Shown: positions 1 to 9,035, counted from the stretch's first letter. The stretch: DNA of 57,373 bases from an uncultured Pseudomonadota bacterium (GCA_903928965.1 CAIYSZ010000016.1:1-57373), one strand, 5' to 3'. Made by a program: numbers and translations. Notes: generated from the sequence alone by a model not told the origin.

Positions 1-481
1 TATTCATGTCAAACTCCGGCGCCAAACGCGCTTTGCTAATCGCCTGAAAAGGAATTCTAAACTCCCGGCCCGGTTGTTCCTGGCTTGGCTGTTCATAAAT
101 CACAACCACGTCGCCTTCCACCGCGGAGATACCGCCGGTAATCCGTTTTCGATTATCAATCGCGCTATACAAATTAACCGTCACCTTACTGCCGACAAAA
201 CGCTCGAATTGGCTCAACTTAAAAAAAGGACGGTCCGCGCCGGGCGAGGAAATCTCCAATTGGTAATTACCGGCAATCGGATCTTCCACATCCAGCACCC
301 CGCTAACCTGATGGCTAACCTTGGTGCAATCGTCCAACAAAATGCCGTTTTCACTATCGATATAAATACGCAACATGCCGTGCCGCGGATGCGGGTTATA
401 TTCTATCCCCACGCACTCGTAGCCGAGCCCCTCCACAATGGGTTCCAACAAATTGATCAAATGTTCGGGAGCCTGTTTCAT
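1..481 (-). CDS. rimP: Ribosome maturation factor RimP (3' end cut by window edge)
   Basis: RimP binds the nascent 30S subunit and assists its maturation in the cytoplasm. The minus-strand frame opens with ATG at 481 (MKQAPEHLINLLEPIVEGLG) and shows the family landmarks: the VEGLGYECVGIEY start, the central VSGVLDVEDPIAGNYQLEISSPG segment before D-R-P-F-F-K, and the SH3-like C-terminal half. About 160 residues are present, roughly the full family length, so only a few residues are probably missing beyond base 1. An AGG lies 7 nt before the start. In proteobacteria rimP heads the nusA-infB operon, which would lie to the left of the window. Two intrinsic terminators and a tRNA precede it. Confidence 0.93.
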   Translation of the reverse strand, partial: MKQAPEHLINLLEPIVEGLGYECVGIEYNPHPRHGMLRIYIDSENGILLDDCTKVSHQVSGVLDVEDPIAGNYQLEISSPGADRPFFKLSQFERFVGSKVTVNLYSAIDNRKRITGGISAVEGDVVVIYEQPSQEQPGREFRIPFQAISKARLAPEFDMN

Positions 482-504
482 ACACGCCTAGCCAAATTCA
501 ATCC

Positions 505-530
505 AAAAAAAAAGAGCCGCCGGCTCTTCC
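505..530 (-). terminator. Intrinsic terminator or attenuator in the rimP leader
   Basis: Read on the minus strand, a GC-rich stem (AAGAGCCGGCGGCTCTT, 512-528) is followed directly by a run of T. It lies only about 25 nt before the rimP start codon, so rimP expression must either read through it or use a promoter inside the short gap. Confidence 0.75.
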
Positions 531-560
531 CTAAATATTAACCACCCGACCGGAGCCGCA

Positions 561-590
561 AAATAAAAAAACCCCAAAAAGGGGTTCTCA
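561..590 (-). terminator. Intrinsic terminator downstream of tRNA-Phe
   Basis: On the minus strand AACCCC-TTTTT-GGGGTT (570-586) is followed by TTTTTATTTT. It is placed to end the tRNA-Phe transcript, upstream of a second terminator and rimP. Confidence 0.8.
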
Positions 591-610
591 ACAATGCGCC
601 ACGGAAAACA

Positions 611-686
<76 letters not shown>

Positions 687-792
687 GCTAAGAGTCGTGT
701 ATTAAACCAACATCGGCGGCATAAGTCAAGCAACCCGCGGATAAAAACCGCAACCGGCCGGTATAGCCAAATATGAACCGCTCGCTTCAATT

Positions 793-840
793 TATAATAC
801 AATAGCAAAACGAATTAACGCCGCATTTCATGCAAAGGAG
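793..840 (+). promoter_or_regulatory. Probable promoter and ribosome binding site of the secreted protein at 846
   Basis: A perfect TATAAT (793-798) sits about 48 nt before the ATG at 846. A strong AAAGGAG (about 834-840) is spaced 5 nt from the start codon. No good -35 hexamer is obvious. Confidence 0.4.
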
Positions 841-845
841 AACAC

Positions 846-1244
846 ATGCGCCCGTACAAGCTCACCACCCTCGCCGCCCTGTTAGCCAGCGCCCTCAGCC
901 TGCCCGCGGCGGCTGATGAATTTTACGCATCCATTACCAGCACCGCGCAAACGCCGCTAAACCTGACAGCCACCCTGCACGGACACAAGCGCGTAGCTCA
1001 CGCCTTGATCATCACCAACGCCGGCGCCGCCAACGTCACCGCGACCTTCAGTAAAAATAGCGCGGGCTCACTGACGACCCAAACCATAATCATCGTCCCT
1101 GCCGCCAGCACCCAAGTGATACAACCGCCTGAAGGCATCACTTTCAACAAAACCAAAACCAGCGCCGACGACCTGGAAATCCAACTTTCCGTACCCAGCG
1201 GCACGCCTAGCGTCGATCTGACCGTCGATTACCTGGACAGCTAA
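846..1244 (+). CDS. Small secreted protein sharing a beta-rich domain with the neighbouring cyclophilin
   Basis: The 132-residue product has a Sec signal peptide (RPYKLTTLAALLASALSLPAAADE; cleavage probably after PAAA). The mature part is rich in Thr, Ala and Val and looks all-beta. Its segment LIITNAGAANVTATFSKNSA, continuing through a short hydrophobic strand and a PxGxxF element, resembles the C-terminal region of the convergent cyclophilin at 1334-2260 (LMLTNTQAKALTVNFAKDAA). No catalytic motif or CTERM sorting signal is seen. The function is unknown; a periplasmic or extracellular binding or adhesion role is only a guess. Confidence 0.75.
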   Translation: MRPYKLTTLAALLASALSLPAAADEFYASITSTAQTPLNLTATLHGHKRVAHALIITNAGAANVTATFSKNSAGSLTTQTIIIVPAASTQVIQPPEGITFNKTKTSADDLEIQLSVPSGTPSVDLTVDYLDS

Positions 1245-1266
1245 ACTATACAGCCAACCGCCCCGG

Positions 1267-1316
1267 GGCCTTGACGGCCGGGAGCGGTTGGCGGGTATAT
1301 ACGAGGCATGGATGCT
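1267..1316 (+). repeat. Dispersed palindromic repeat, copy 1
   Basis: This begins GGCCTTGACGGCCGGGAGCG and ends GAGGCATGGATGC. About four fifths of its positions match the minus strand of the right arm of the 2417-2530 element. It is flanked by CCAACCGC / GCGGTTGG inverted arms (about 1254-1291) and lies between two convergent genes. Confidence 0.7.
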
Positions 1317-1333
1317 GCGCCAGAGGCGCATGC

Positions 1334-2260
1334 TCAATGCTTGAGTTGAAACTGCACGTAAATTTCGCCCAGCGTATTATTGCTATTATTGGCGTTAAGC
1401 ACGGTCGCGATAAACGTATCCGACGGCGCTAATGAAAAACCCGAGGGAAACGGCACGCTCAACGTGCTATTGGCCTGCACGGTCACATTCAAAACGGTCG
1501 CCGCGTCCTTGGCGAAATTAACCGTCAGCGCTTTCGCCTGGGTATTAGTCAGCATCAAGCCTAGCATTTTAGACGGTTCAGACACAATGAACGGCAACGG
1601 AGTCACCGAAATATCGAACATCTGATTATCCGTCAATTCGACCCCGGCCAACACCTTGACGTGGTTAATCATCACCAGATTTTTCGCGGATATTAATTGC
1701 TTGCTGCGCAAAGGCAAGTTTGAAAAATCGCAGCTGGTATTACTCGTGCTGCAAGCATTATAAACCTTCAAGGCCGCGATATCGTCCGCCACCGCCATGC
1801 CATTGCCGACCACGCGCCCGAATGCGGTAAACCCGCCGTTTTGATTATCCAAATTTGACGAATTATCCGCCAAATTAAAAAACCATTGATCAGTGGCGCT
1901 GTTTACATTCCCGCTCACCTTGGCCATGGCGATAGTGCCGCGCACGTTCGACGCCGCAAACTCATTGACCACCGCGGGCTGCGTTTTAATTTGGACAAGC
2001 TTGCCATTGATCCAATCATACCCGCCGCCTTGAATTACAAAACCCGGCACGCTACGGTGAATAAACGAATCGTTGTAAGCGCCGCTTTTGACATAAGTTA
2101 AAAAATTAGCCACCGTCTTCGGCGTCAGCGTATCGTACAACTGAATCTGAATATTTCCCAAACTGGTCTGCATCTCCACGATAGTCGCCCATCCGGAAAC
2201 TGGCCAGGTCAAGGCCGCCCAAAACATCCATTGACCCAAATCCCTTAGCTTGCTTTTCAT
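1334..2260 (-). CDS. Secreted cyclophilin-type peptidyl-prolyl cis-trans isomerase with extra C-terminal domain
   Basis: Cyclophilins isomerise Xaa-Pro bonds; a signal peptide (MKSKLRDLGQWMFWAALTWP, ending near SGWA) places this one in the envelope. The catalytic domain follows: the strand GNIQIQLYDTLTPKTVANFL, the FIHRSVPGFVIQGGG motif with the catalytic Arg, and the ATDQWFFNLADN and GFTAFGRVVGNGM motifs. The family needs about 165-180 residues. Here about 90 extra residues follow and resemble the small secreted protein at 846. I chose ATG 2260 over 2269 because an AGGA lies 8 nt upstream of it. The product is 308 residues. Confidence 0.88.
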   Translation of the reverse strand: MKSKLRDLGQWMFWAALTWPVSGWATIVEMQTSLGNIQIQLYDTLTPKTVANFLTYVKSGAYNDSFIHRSVPGFVIQGGGYDWINGKLVQIKTQPAVVNEFAASNVRGTIAMAKVSGNVNSATDQWFFNLADNSSNLDNQNGGFTAFGRVVGNGMAVADDIAALKVYNACSTSNTSCDFSNLPLRSKQLISAKNLVMINHVKVLAGVELTDNQMFDISVTPLPFIVSEPSKMLGLMLTNTQAKALTVNFAKDAATVLNVTVQANSTLSVPFPSGFSLAPSDTFIATVLNANNSNNTLGEIYVQFQLKH

Positions 2261-2416
2261 AATCAACATCCTAACACCCTAAATCAACCTTGCGCCAAAA
2301 ATCCCAATTCACTTTAAAATTATACCATCCCGCCGATATCAGTTTGAAAACATTCGAGAGCCAATCCAAACAGGGAAAATCGTGTTAACCAAGTAAGAAG
2401 CTGTTGGTTTCTTGCC

Positions 2417-2530
2417 GGCCTTGGCGGCCGGGAACGACTGTCGGGGGACGCCGTGAATCCCTCCATGGAGGCTTGGGGTCGGCATCCATGCCTCCCACAC
2501 CCCCGCCAATCGTTCCCGGCCGCCAAGGCC
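2417..2530. repeat. MITE-like inverted repeat element, 21-bp perfect arms (copy 2)
   Basis: The arms GGCCTTGGCGGCCGGGAACGA (20 of its 21 bases are GGCCTTGGCGGCCGGGAACG; 2417-2437) and its exact reverse complement (2510-2530) enclose 72 bp. The spacer holds a second dyad, CCTCCATGGAGG. It fills the 356-bp gap between the cyclophilin and the kinase gene, so an apparent 87-codon frame there is not believed. No transposase is encoded. Confidence 0.8.
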
Positions 2531-2616
2531 TTAAGTAGTTTGCTTGTGTCGAGGTTGGCTGATGTCAAGATTTGTTCGGGCATGGACTGGCAGCCAAAAA
2601 CATCCCATCGCCAGCC

Positions 2617-3675
2617 CTAAACGGGCAAGGCCCCAATAATCGCCTCCAGCTCACCGCGCCGCGCCTGAATGTCCCGGCACAAGGCGAAAAGGGCAAGCGC
2701 GCGCTGCAAATTATGCCGCGGATGCTCAATCTTAAAGTATAAATCGCCGGCTAGATAATCGTTAAAGAAACGCAAGCCCAACTCAAACGGAATCAACAAA
2801 ATAGCACTGTATAAATATTCGTAATCCGCGGCGCAAAAAAAAGGCCGCGCCTCGGCCGCATAACCCTGCAAAATGTTCCGGCAATAATCCATATTTAAAC
2901 GGTCGTAGCCCCGTTCATGACAACAAGAACGGATGCAATCGCCAATATCGTAATGCACCAACCCCGGTTTGACCGTATCCAAATCAATCAAACTGACCAC
3001 CCTGCCAGCCGCCGGGTCGAATAAGAAATTATTCAACTTCGGGTCCCCATGCATAATCCGAACCGGCAACTTTCCCGCCGCCCTGGCTTGCTCCAAGCAA
3101 TCCAAATCCTGCGCGAAATCCTCGATCACCGATTGGCAATGCCGCACGTCCCTGTCCGCGCCTCCGCGCAAGGGCCGGCTCAACAACGCCTGATAGCGCC
3201 GAAAATACTCCGGCGTACAATGAAAGCCCGGCAAAGTATCAAACAACTCTCCGGCCGGCAAGTCCCGGCATACCGCGTGAAAATGCGCCAGCGCAAAACC
3301 CGCCGCCGCCGCCTGCCGCGCGTTTTGCAAAATTTGCAAGGTCACCGCCGGCTGAATCAACTCCAGCGCACGCCAACAATGCCCCTCGCCGTCCAGCGCA
3401 TGACTCTCCCCGGCGGCGGTGTAACGAATCGCCGGAATCCTAAGCTTAACCTCGACCGCCGGCTTGCGCCCGACGTGCCTGGTCAAGGCCAGCAAATTAG
3501 CCATAATCCGCTCCGGATGCGGATAAACGCGGGAATTCAGGCGTTGCAGCACGAAAGGCCCATCGGCGGCATCGACCCGGAAAGTATCATTAATTAAACC
3601 TTGCCCCAACGGCGAAACCGCCAAAATCGGCCATCGGGTAAACTCGGCGGCCAGCGCCTCCGGCCGCGCGCTCAT
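2617..3675 (-). CDS. APH-family phosphotransferase (N-acetylhexosamine kinase-like)
   Basis: This belongs to the aminoglycoside phosphotransferase / choline kinase superfamily, which transfers ATP phosphate to small hydroxylated substrates. The Brenner motif HGDPKLNNFLFD carries the catalytic Asp and Asn, and LIDLDTVKPG carries the metal-binding Asp. The N-terminal GLINDTFRV and FVLQRLNSRVYPHPERIMAN resemble sugar-kinase members annotated as mucin desulfatase or N-acetylhexosamine kinase rather than antibiotic-resistance enzymes. ATG 3675 overlaps the rdgB stop (TAATG), indicating translational coupling in an rph-rdgB-kinase operon. The product is 352 residues. The substrate is not known from sequence. 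Confidence 0.8.
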   Translation of the reverse strand: MSARPEALAAEFTRWPILAVSPLGQGLINDTFRVDAADGPFVLQRLNSRVYPHPERIMANLLALTRHVGRKPAVEVKLRIPAIRYTAAGESHALDGEGHCWRALELIQPAVTLQILQNARQAAAAGFALAHFHAVCRDLPAGELFDTLPGFHCTPEYFRRYQALLSRPLRGGADRDVRHCQSVIEDFAQDLDCLEQARAAGKLPVRIMHGDPKLNNFLFDPAAGRVVSLIDLDTVKPGLVHYDIGDCIRSCCHERGYDRLNMDYCRNILQGYAAEARPFFCAADYEYLYSAILLIPFELGLRFFNDYLAGDLYFKIEHPRHNLQRALALFALCRDIQARRGELEAIIGALPV

Positions 3676-4259
3676 TAAACCCGCAACTGCCGCGTCAAAG
3701 CCTGCAAGGCTTGCGCGCGGTGGCTGATTTGATTCTTGGTTTCCGGAGGCAACGCCGCGGACGAGCAGGCGTGGGTCGGAACCCAAAACACCGGATCGTA
3801 ACCGAAACCGTTACCGCCGGACGGAGCGCGTAAAATCTCGCCCTCCCACACGCCCTGGCCGAATAACGGCGTCGGATCATCGGCATGACGCATGAACACC
3901 ATCACGCAAATAAAGCGCGCCCGGCGCTGGCCGTCGGGAATCTCGCTCATCTCGCGTAACAATTTGTCGGTATTGGCCGCATCGCCGGCGCCCTTGCCGG
4001 CGTACAACGCGGAAATGACGCCGGGCGCGCCATGCAAAGCGTCCACCGCCAAGCCGGAATCGTCGGCTATAGCCGGCAAGCCTGACAAACGCGCCGCCTG
4101 GCGCGCCTTAATGATCGCATTCTCGATAAAAGTGGTTCCGGTTTCGTCCGCCTCCGGCACGTTGAATTGCGATTGCGGCGTAATCCGCCACTCCGGCAAC
4201 ATCGCCTGAATCTCCCTAATCTTGCCGGGATTGCCGCTAGCCAATACGATTTCCTTCAT
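3675..4259 (-). CDS. rdgB: RdgB/HAM1 non-canonical purine NTP pyrophosphatase
   Basis: This hydrolyses dITP, XTP and ITP to monophosphates and pyrophosphate, keeping deaminated purines out of DNA and RNA. The 194-residue protein begins with the family signature [13 protein letters not shown] and has [33 protein letters not shown] (substrate site with DDSG) and the C-terminal SHRAQAL segment. The length is as expected. It overlaps rph by ATGA and the kinase gene by TAATG. Pairing with rph is widespread in bacteria. Confidence 0.96.
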   Translation of the reverse strand: MKEIVLASGNPGKIREIQAMLPEWRITPQSQFNVPEADETGTTFIENAIIKARQAARLSGLPAIADDSGLAVDALHGAPGVISALYAGKGAGDAANTDKLLREMSEIPDGQRRARFICVMVFMRHADDPTPLFGQGVWEGEILRAPSGGNGFGYDPVFWVPTHACSSAALPPETKNQISHRAQALQALTRQLRV

Positions 4260-4990
4260 GATCTTATGCGTATTGCGTCATCCAGCGCCTGGCGCTGTTT
4301 CTCCATCAACTGCTTGATGCCGTGCTCCGCCAAAGTTAACAAAACGTCCAATTCATCCTTGCGGAAAGCATGCCCCTCGGCGGTGCCCTGCACCTCGATA
4401 AAATGACCGGCGTCGTTCATCACCACATTCATATCGGTTTCCGCCTGACTATCCTCGGCGTAATCCAAATCCAACACCGGCGCGCCTTTAAAAATGCCCA
4501 CCGACACCGAAGCCACTTGACCGTGCAGCGGATTCCGGCGAATGATGTTATTTTTTAACAAATGATCCACCGCCAGCGACAAGGCCACAAAACCCCCGGT
4601 AACCGAAGCGGTGCGCGTGCCGCCATCCGCCTGAATCACGTCGCAATCAATGGTCACCGTATTTTCGCCCAGGGCCTTCAAATCAATCGCCGCGCGCAAG
4701 GAACGGCCGATCAAGCGCTGAATCTCCAAGGTGCGGCCGCCTTGCTTGCCGCGTCCCGCCTCCCTATCCATACGGCTATGAGTGGAACGCGGCAACATGC
4801 CGTATTCGGCGGTCACCCATCCTTCGCCCTTTCCTTTCAAAAATCGCGGAACGCTGCTATCCACGCTGGCGGTGCAAATCACCTTGGTATCGCCGAATTC
4901 CACCAAAACCGAACCCTCGGCGTGCTTGGTGTAATGACAGGTAATGCGAATATCTCTTAATTGATCGGGTTGCCGTCCGCTAGGTCTCAT
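4256..4990 (-). CDS. rph: Ribonuclease PH
   Basis: This phosphate-dependent 3'-5' exoribonuclease trims tRNA precursors. The protein starts [12 protein letters not shown], the standard N-terminus, so I chose ATG 4990 instead of the upstream ATG at 4999. The motifs [51 protein letters not shown] and [20 protein letters not shown] are all present. It has 244 residues, close to the E. coli enzyme, and the C-terminal helix is intact. It is the first gene of the rph-rdgB-kinase operon. Confidence 0.96.
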   Translation of the reverse strand: MRPSGRQPDQLRDIRITCHYTKHAEGSVLVEFGDTKVICTASVDSSVPRFLKGKGEGWVTAEYGMLPRSTHSRMDREAGRGKQGGRTLEIQRLIGRSLRAAIDLKALGENTVTIDCDVIQADGGTRTASVTGGFVALSLAVDHLLKNNIIRRNPLHGQVASVSVGIFKGAPVLDLDYAEDSQAETDMNVVMNDAGHFIEVQGTAEGHAFRKDELDVLLTLAEHGIKQLMEKQRQALDDAIRIRS

Positions 4991-5050
4991 AAAATGCATG
5001 CCAAATGAAAAACGGCCTATTATACCGGTTTTAGCGACAGCATGCGGAGA

Positions 5051-6046
5051 CTAGAGGTTATGCACCGCGTGTAGCATATCGCCGATGTAATGCCCTAGCA
5101 GCCCGACAAACCCCCTAAAGTCGTCCAAAAAAGACTGCAACATGGCCAGAAAAGTACTGTGCTGAAAATTATGATGCAGATAAAAACTCAAACCCTTGTG
5201 CACGGTATTGCCGCCCATGGCGATCATAATCACGGCGGCGGTCTTATACATCCAACCGCGCAAGCGAGCGCTGATCTTGCCGAACGCCAAACTGATGAAC
5301 AACATCATCGGCAACGTGCCGGCGCCGAACACCAACATCAACAAGCCGCCCTGCCAAATGGTATGCGCGGCGGTCGCCTTCACCGCCATGGCGAAAGTCA
5401 AGGGGCAAGGCATCAAACCATTCAGAAATCCGGCGATCATCGCCCCGGCGACCGGCCCTTTTTGCTTGGACGCAGCGTAACCCTTGCGCAAAGTCTGGGT
5501 GGAAATCAAGCGGATAGAACCTTGCAACGGCAACCAGCCCAAAATGCCGAAGGCCAGTAAAATAACGACTACCCCGATAAAAATTTGCAACACGCTCTGC
5601 ATCTCGCCGAACATGCCGCTTGACACCAGCACCACGCCCAGCGCGGCCGCCGACATCCCAACCACGCTGTAGACGCTGATCCGCGTCAATTGATAAGCCA
5701 AATAAGGCCAATAACTTTTCGTCTTGGCGGTATTCATAAAATACCCGGAAACCAAAGCCCCGCACATGCCCAAGCAATGCCCGCTACCCAAGAAACCCGC
5801 GACAAAGGCCAAAGTGTAATCAAAACCGTTGCCGACCGCGATATCAGCCAAGCCGTGGAGACCATGGTCCATGCCCGCCATATCATGATCCATGCCCGCC
5901 ATGCCGCCCGTGTCATGCCCCATTGGGCTCATATCATGGCCGGCAGCCGAGTCGGCGGCCTGACTTGCATGCCCTCCGGCAGCCGCCGGCGCGCTCCCGG
6001 AGCTCTGATCCATGACGTGACCCTCGCCGTGCGCCTCTTGTTCCAT
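5051..6046 (-). CDS. TauE/UreH-like (DsbD_2) membrane protein with His/Met-rich N-terminus, probable copper role
   Basis: This is a 331-residue polytopic membrane protein of the type annotated as sulfite exporter TauE/SafE or cytochrome c biogenesis transmembrane region. Two internally related halves each open with a Cys-containing helix: GFLGSGHCLGMCGALVSG and GFLNGLMPCPLTFAMAVK. The first 75 residues are unusual, with repeated GHDMSPMGHD, GMAGMDHDMAGMDHG and other His/Met clusters typical of copper-binding extensions. It lies 19 nt downstream of the copper P-ATPase gene, so co-transcription is likely. Handing copper to or from the ATPase is inference. Confidence 0.8.
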   Translation of the reverse strand: MEQEAHGEGHVMDQSSGSAPAAAGGHASQAADSAAGHDMSPMGHDTGGMAGMDHDMAGMDHGLHGLADIAVGNGFDYTLAFVAGFLGSGHCLGMCGALVSGYFMNTAKTKSYWPYLAYQLTRISVYSVVGMSAAALGVVLVSSGMFGEMQSVLQIFIGVVVILLAFGILGWLPLQGSIRLISTQTLRKGYAASKQKGPVAGAMIAGFLNGLMPCPLTFAMAVKATAAHTIWQGGLLMLVFGAGTLPMMLFISLAFGKISARLRGWMYKTAAVIMIAMGGNTVHKGLSFYLHHNFQHSTFLAMLQSFLDDFRGFVGLLGHYIGDMLHAVHNL

Positions 6047-6065
6047 AATTATTTACTTTCCATAA

Positions 6066-8513
6066 TTATTTACTTAAACGTAAGGAATTAACAATCACCG
6101 ACACCGAGCTCAGCGCCATCGCCGCGGCCGCAATCATGGGATTCAACTGCCCCAGGGCCGCCACCGGTATCGCCACGGTATTGTACCCGAAGGCCCAAAA
6201 CAAATTCTGCTTAATCACCCGTATGGTAAACGCGCTAAGCTCTATAGTCTCGGTCACCTTGCCGATGTCGCCCTGCACCAAGGTCAAATCCGCCGATTCA
6301 ATGGCAATATCCGTGCCGCCGCCCACGGCGAAACCGACATTGGCCGCCGCCAAAGCCGGCGCATCGTTCACGCCGTCGCCTATCATGCCCACCAAGCGGC
6401 CCTCCGCCTGCAATTGACGGATAATTTCCAATTTTTGCCGCGGCAACACCTCAGCCGTCACCGAATCAATGCCAACCAAGCGCGCGACATATTCCGCGGT
6501 TTTACGGGCGTCACCGGTCACCATCATGGATTTAATCCCCATGCGCCGCAGGCGGGCAATGGCGGCGGCGGCCTCCGGCCGCGGCTGATCGGCTATGGCG
6601 AACACTGCCGCCGCTTCCCCATCCACAGCCATATACACCGGGCTCTGCCCGCGTTCGGCAAAGCGGCCGCCGTCCTCTACGCACGCCTTTATCGCCACAC
6701 TCTGGCTGTGCAGCCAATCCAGATTGCCTAGCAACAACTTGCGGCCGTCCACCTCGGCGCGAATGCCGCGCCCGGTCTCGCTATAAAAATAAGCCGTTTC
6801 CAATAAATCGATCCGCCGCTCTTCCGCGTAGGCCACAATCGCCTTACCGAGAAAATGCTCGGAATTTCGTTCGGCGGAAGCGGCCAATTGCAATAAGCAC
6901 GCATCGCTAAACGCCGATAAATTTTTCAATTCCGCTACCTTAGGCCTACCTAGGGTAATTGTGCCGGTTTTATCAAATACCATGACGTTCAATTTACTGG
7001 CGACCTCCAAGCTCTCGCCATTGCGGATATACACCCCGCGCTTGGCCGCCTGCCCGGCGCCGACCATGATCGCCGCCGGCGTCGCCAAGCCCAGGGCGCA
7101 CGGACAAGCGATCAACAACACGGTAATGGCATTGCCGAACGCCACGCCGAACGGCGCGCCGACCCACAACCAACCGGCCAAGGTCAAGCCGGCCACCCCG
7201 ATCACCGCCGGCACGAATACCGCCGAAATTTTGTCCACCTGTTTTTGAATCGGCAGCTTCGCCGCCTGCGCCTGATCTACCATATGCACAATGCCGGCCA
7301 AGACCGTATTCATGCCCACCGCCGAAGCTCGCGCATGCAACACGCCATTGCCGTTCACGCAACCGCCGATCACCGTCTGGCCCTCGCCCTTCACCACCGG
7401 CATACTCTCCCCGGTAACCATGGACTCGTCCACCGTGGAAATTCCGAAAATCACCACCGCGTCGGTCGGAATCCGCTCGCCGGGGCGAATCAGCAACACA
7501 TCGCCCACTTGAATATCATCCACGTCGACCACCCGCTCCTTGCCATCCCATAGCAGGGTCGCGGTTTGCGGCTGCAAATCCACCAACTTGCGGATCGCCT
7601 CCCCGGCCTGCCCGCGGGCGCGCTCCTCCAAATAGCGGCCCAACAGCACAAAAGTGATAATCGCCGCCGCCGCCTCGAAATAAATATGCCCCGCGCCGCG
7701 CAACAAGGCCGGCAAACTATAACCATAGGCCGCGCCTACACCCAAGGCAATCAAGGTATCCATATTCGCCGCACCCTGCTTGGCCAGACGCAACGCCTTG
7801 CTGAAAAACCCCCGCCCAGGCCCGAACACCACCAGACTGGTCAAACCAAACTGAAACGCATGCAACCACGGCGACCTGGCCATGGACATAGCTACGCCGA
7901 CCACGGGTATGGTCAAAAGCCCTGCCCTTACAAATCGACGCCGGGCTGAGTCAATTCGGTAACGCTCCTTTTCGATTAATTTTTTTCTTTGCGACAAGGT
8001 ATCCACCGGCATTGCGCCGTAACCCAGGCTTTCTATCTTGGCCACCACCTCGGCCTTGCCGAGCAGCCCGCGCACCGACACCGTCTCGGTGGCAAAATTC
8101 ACGCTGGCGTTTTTTACCCGCTCATCCCGGTTCAACACCATTTCTATTAGCAAGGCGCAAGAAGCGCAACTCATGCCCTCCACCGCCAAATCCACTTCCT
8201 GCAATTTACCGGTGAACTCCTTTTTCGCCTGTTTTTTCGCATGCCGATTTTTTTGCGCGATATTGCCTAACACCGCATCCAGCATAATCAACAAATTTTT
8301 CTCGGGAAGTTTAACCGCGTCGTAAATAATAGCGACCGATCCTATAGCGAACACTGAACGCACCTGCTTGATTTCAGGCCGCTTCTTGAGCAAAATCTCA
8401 AAAATGTAGCCTCGCTCGGCATCGCCGCGCAGCACGGGCGCGACAATGCGCAAGCGGTTAGTCAAACTATGCTTGACGCGGAAATTTTTAAATACGGGAT
8501 ATTCAGCAACCAT
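6066..8513 (-). CDS. Copper-type P1B-ATPase with an additional cysteine-less N-terminal HMA-like domain
   Basis: This ATP-driven heavy-metal pump has 815 residues. A canonical HMA domain carries GMSCASC (Cys 116 and 119). The actuator loop has TGES (near 367-370), the metal-site helix has CPC (470-472), the phosphorylation motif is DKTGT (514-518), and GDGVNDAP is near the C-terminus. Helix 7 has FGYN and helix 8 MALSSVSV, the pattern of Cu(I) P1B-1 pumps. Residues 1-85 form an extra domain with HMA-like strand order but no CxxC, similar to the protein at 9072. No clear Shine-Dalgarno precedes ATG 8513. Whether it exports copper or feeds a cuproenzyme cannot be told. Confidence 0.93.
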   Translation of the reverse strand: MVAEYPVFKNFRVKHSLTNRLRIVAPVLRGDAERGYIFEILLKKRPEIKQVRSVFAIGSVAIIYDAVKLPEKNLLIMLDAVLGNIAQKNRHAKKQAKKEFTGKLQEVDLAVEGMSCASCALLIEMVLNRDERVKNASVNFATETVSVRGLLGKAEVVAKIESLGYGAMPVDTLSQRKKLIEKERYRIDSARRRFVRAGLLTIPVVGVAMSMARSPWLHAFQFGLTSLVVFGPGRGFFSKALRLAKQGAANMDTLIALGVGAAYGYSLPALLRGAGHIYFEAAAAIITFVLLGRYLEERARGQAGEAIRKLVDLQPQTATLLWDGKERVVDVDDIQVGDVLLIRPGERIPTDAVVIFGISTVDESMVTGESMPVVKGEGQTVIGGCVNGNGVLHARASAVGMNTVLAGIVHMVDQAQAAKLPIQKQVDKISAVFVPAVIGVAGLTLAGWLWVGAPFGVAFGNAITVLLIACPCALGLATPAAIMVGAGQAAKRGVYIRNGESLEVASKLNVMVFDKTGTITLGRPKVAELKNLSAFSDACLLQLAASAERNSEHFLGKAIVAYAEERRIDLLETAYFYSETGRGIRAEVDGRKLLLGNLDWLHSQSVAIKACVEDGGRFAERGQSPVYMAVDGEAAAVFAIADQPRPEAAAAIARLRRMGIKSMMVTGDARKTAEYVARLVGIDSVTAEVLPRQKLEIIRQLQAEGRLVGMIGDGVNDAPALAAANVGFAVGGGTDIAIESADLTLVQGDIGKVTETIELSAFTIRVIKQNLFWAFGYNTVAIPVAALGQLNPMIAAAAMALSSVSVIVNSLRLSK

Positions 8514-8707
8514 AATGTGTTCTAATCATTAAGTAAAAGCCTAAGCCATTAACAAAAATTCTCTAAGTGAGCGGCCGAAAGTCAGTTTGCATGACATGGG
8601 TAACACAAGCAATTGATTCACAATGCGTCCATTACAAACGAACTTACTGCGAAACACTTATGTGTATAGTGGCGGGTAGTTCTACTTTTCAATAACATAG
8701 TTTTTTG

Positions 8708-8813
8708 TTAAGTGCTTATGCATGATAAATCAGGCATTGCGGCAGGACAAGTCATTGACTTTAAACAACACAAATGCCGAAAAACTTATGCACAGGTACT
8801 TATGCCGCTTATA
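8708..8813. repeat. Long direct repeat, copy A
   Basis: About 105 bp beginning TTAAGTGCTTATGCATGATA. It aligns, mostly without gaps and at roughly 70% identity by eye, with copy B 222 bp downstream. Both copies lie in the 558-bp gap between the HMA-like gene and the P-ATPase gene, upstream of the latter. Confidence 0.6.
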
Positions 8814-8929
8814 ACCGATTTTAAAACCAGCCCAAGGGATTTTGCAGGCCGGCTAAAAGCTACGCAGAAACGTCCACGCCGCCCGCTGAAACAGACTCCG
8901 GTTCAAAAATCGTAACCCTGGCGAATAAG

Positions 8930-9035
8930 ATAAGCGCTCATGCATGATAAACCAGGCATTACAGCATAATAAGCCATTGATTTTTAAAGGCATGAATACC
9001 GGAAAACTCATGCATAAGTACATATTAATATGAGA
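8930..9035. repeat. Long direct repeat, copy B
   Basis: This begins ATAAGCGCTCATGCATGATA and repeats copy A, including the shared CATGCATGATAAA, CAGGCATT and CATTGA blocks and the closing AAAACTYATGCA. The gap around both copies holds no convincing gene. Confidence 0.6.

Noticed and set aside
2320..2583. 87-codon minus-strand frame
   Set aside because: It lies almost wholly inside the inverted repeat element, with no ribosome binding site and repeat-derived composition.
3049..3597. 182-codon plus-strand frame
   Set aside because: Antisense shadow of the APH-family kinase, which has clear catalytic motifs; the product is Arg/Pro-rich nonsense.
8581..8700. Possible third copy of the direct repeat near the P-ATPase
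   Set aside because: Only short blocks (TGCATGA, ATTGATT) match by eye; not enough to claim homology.
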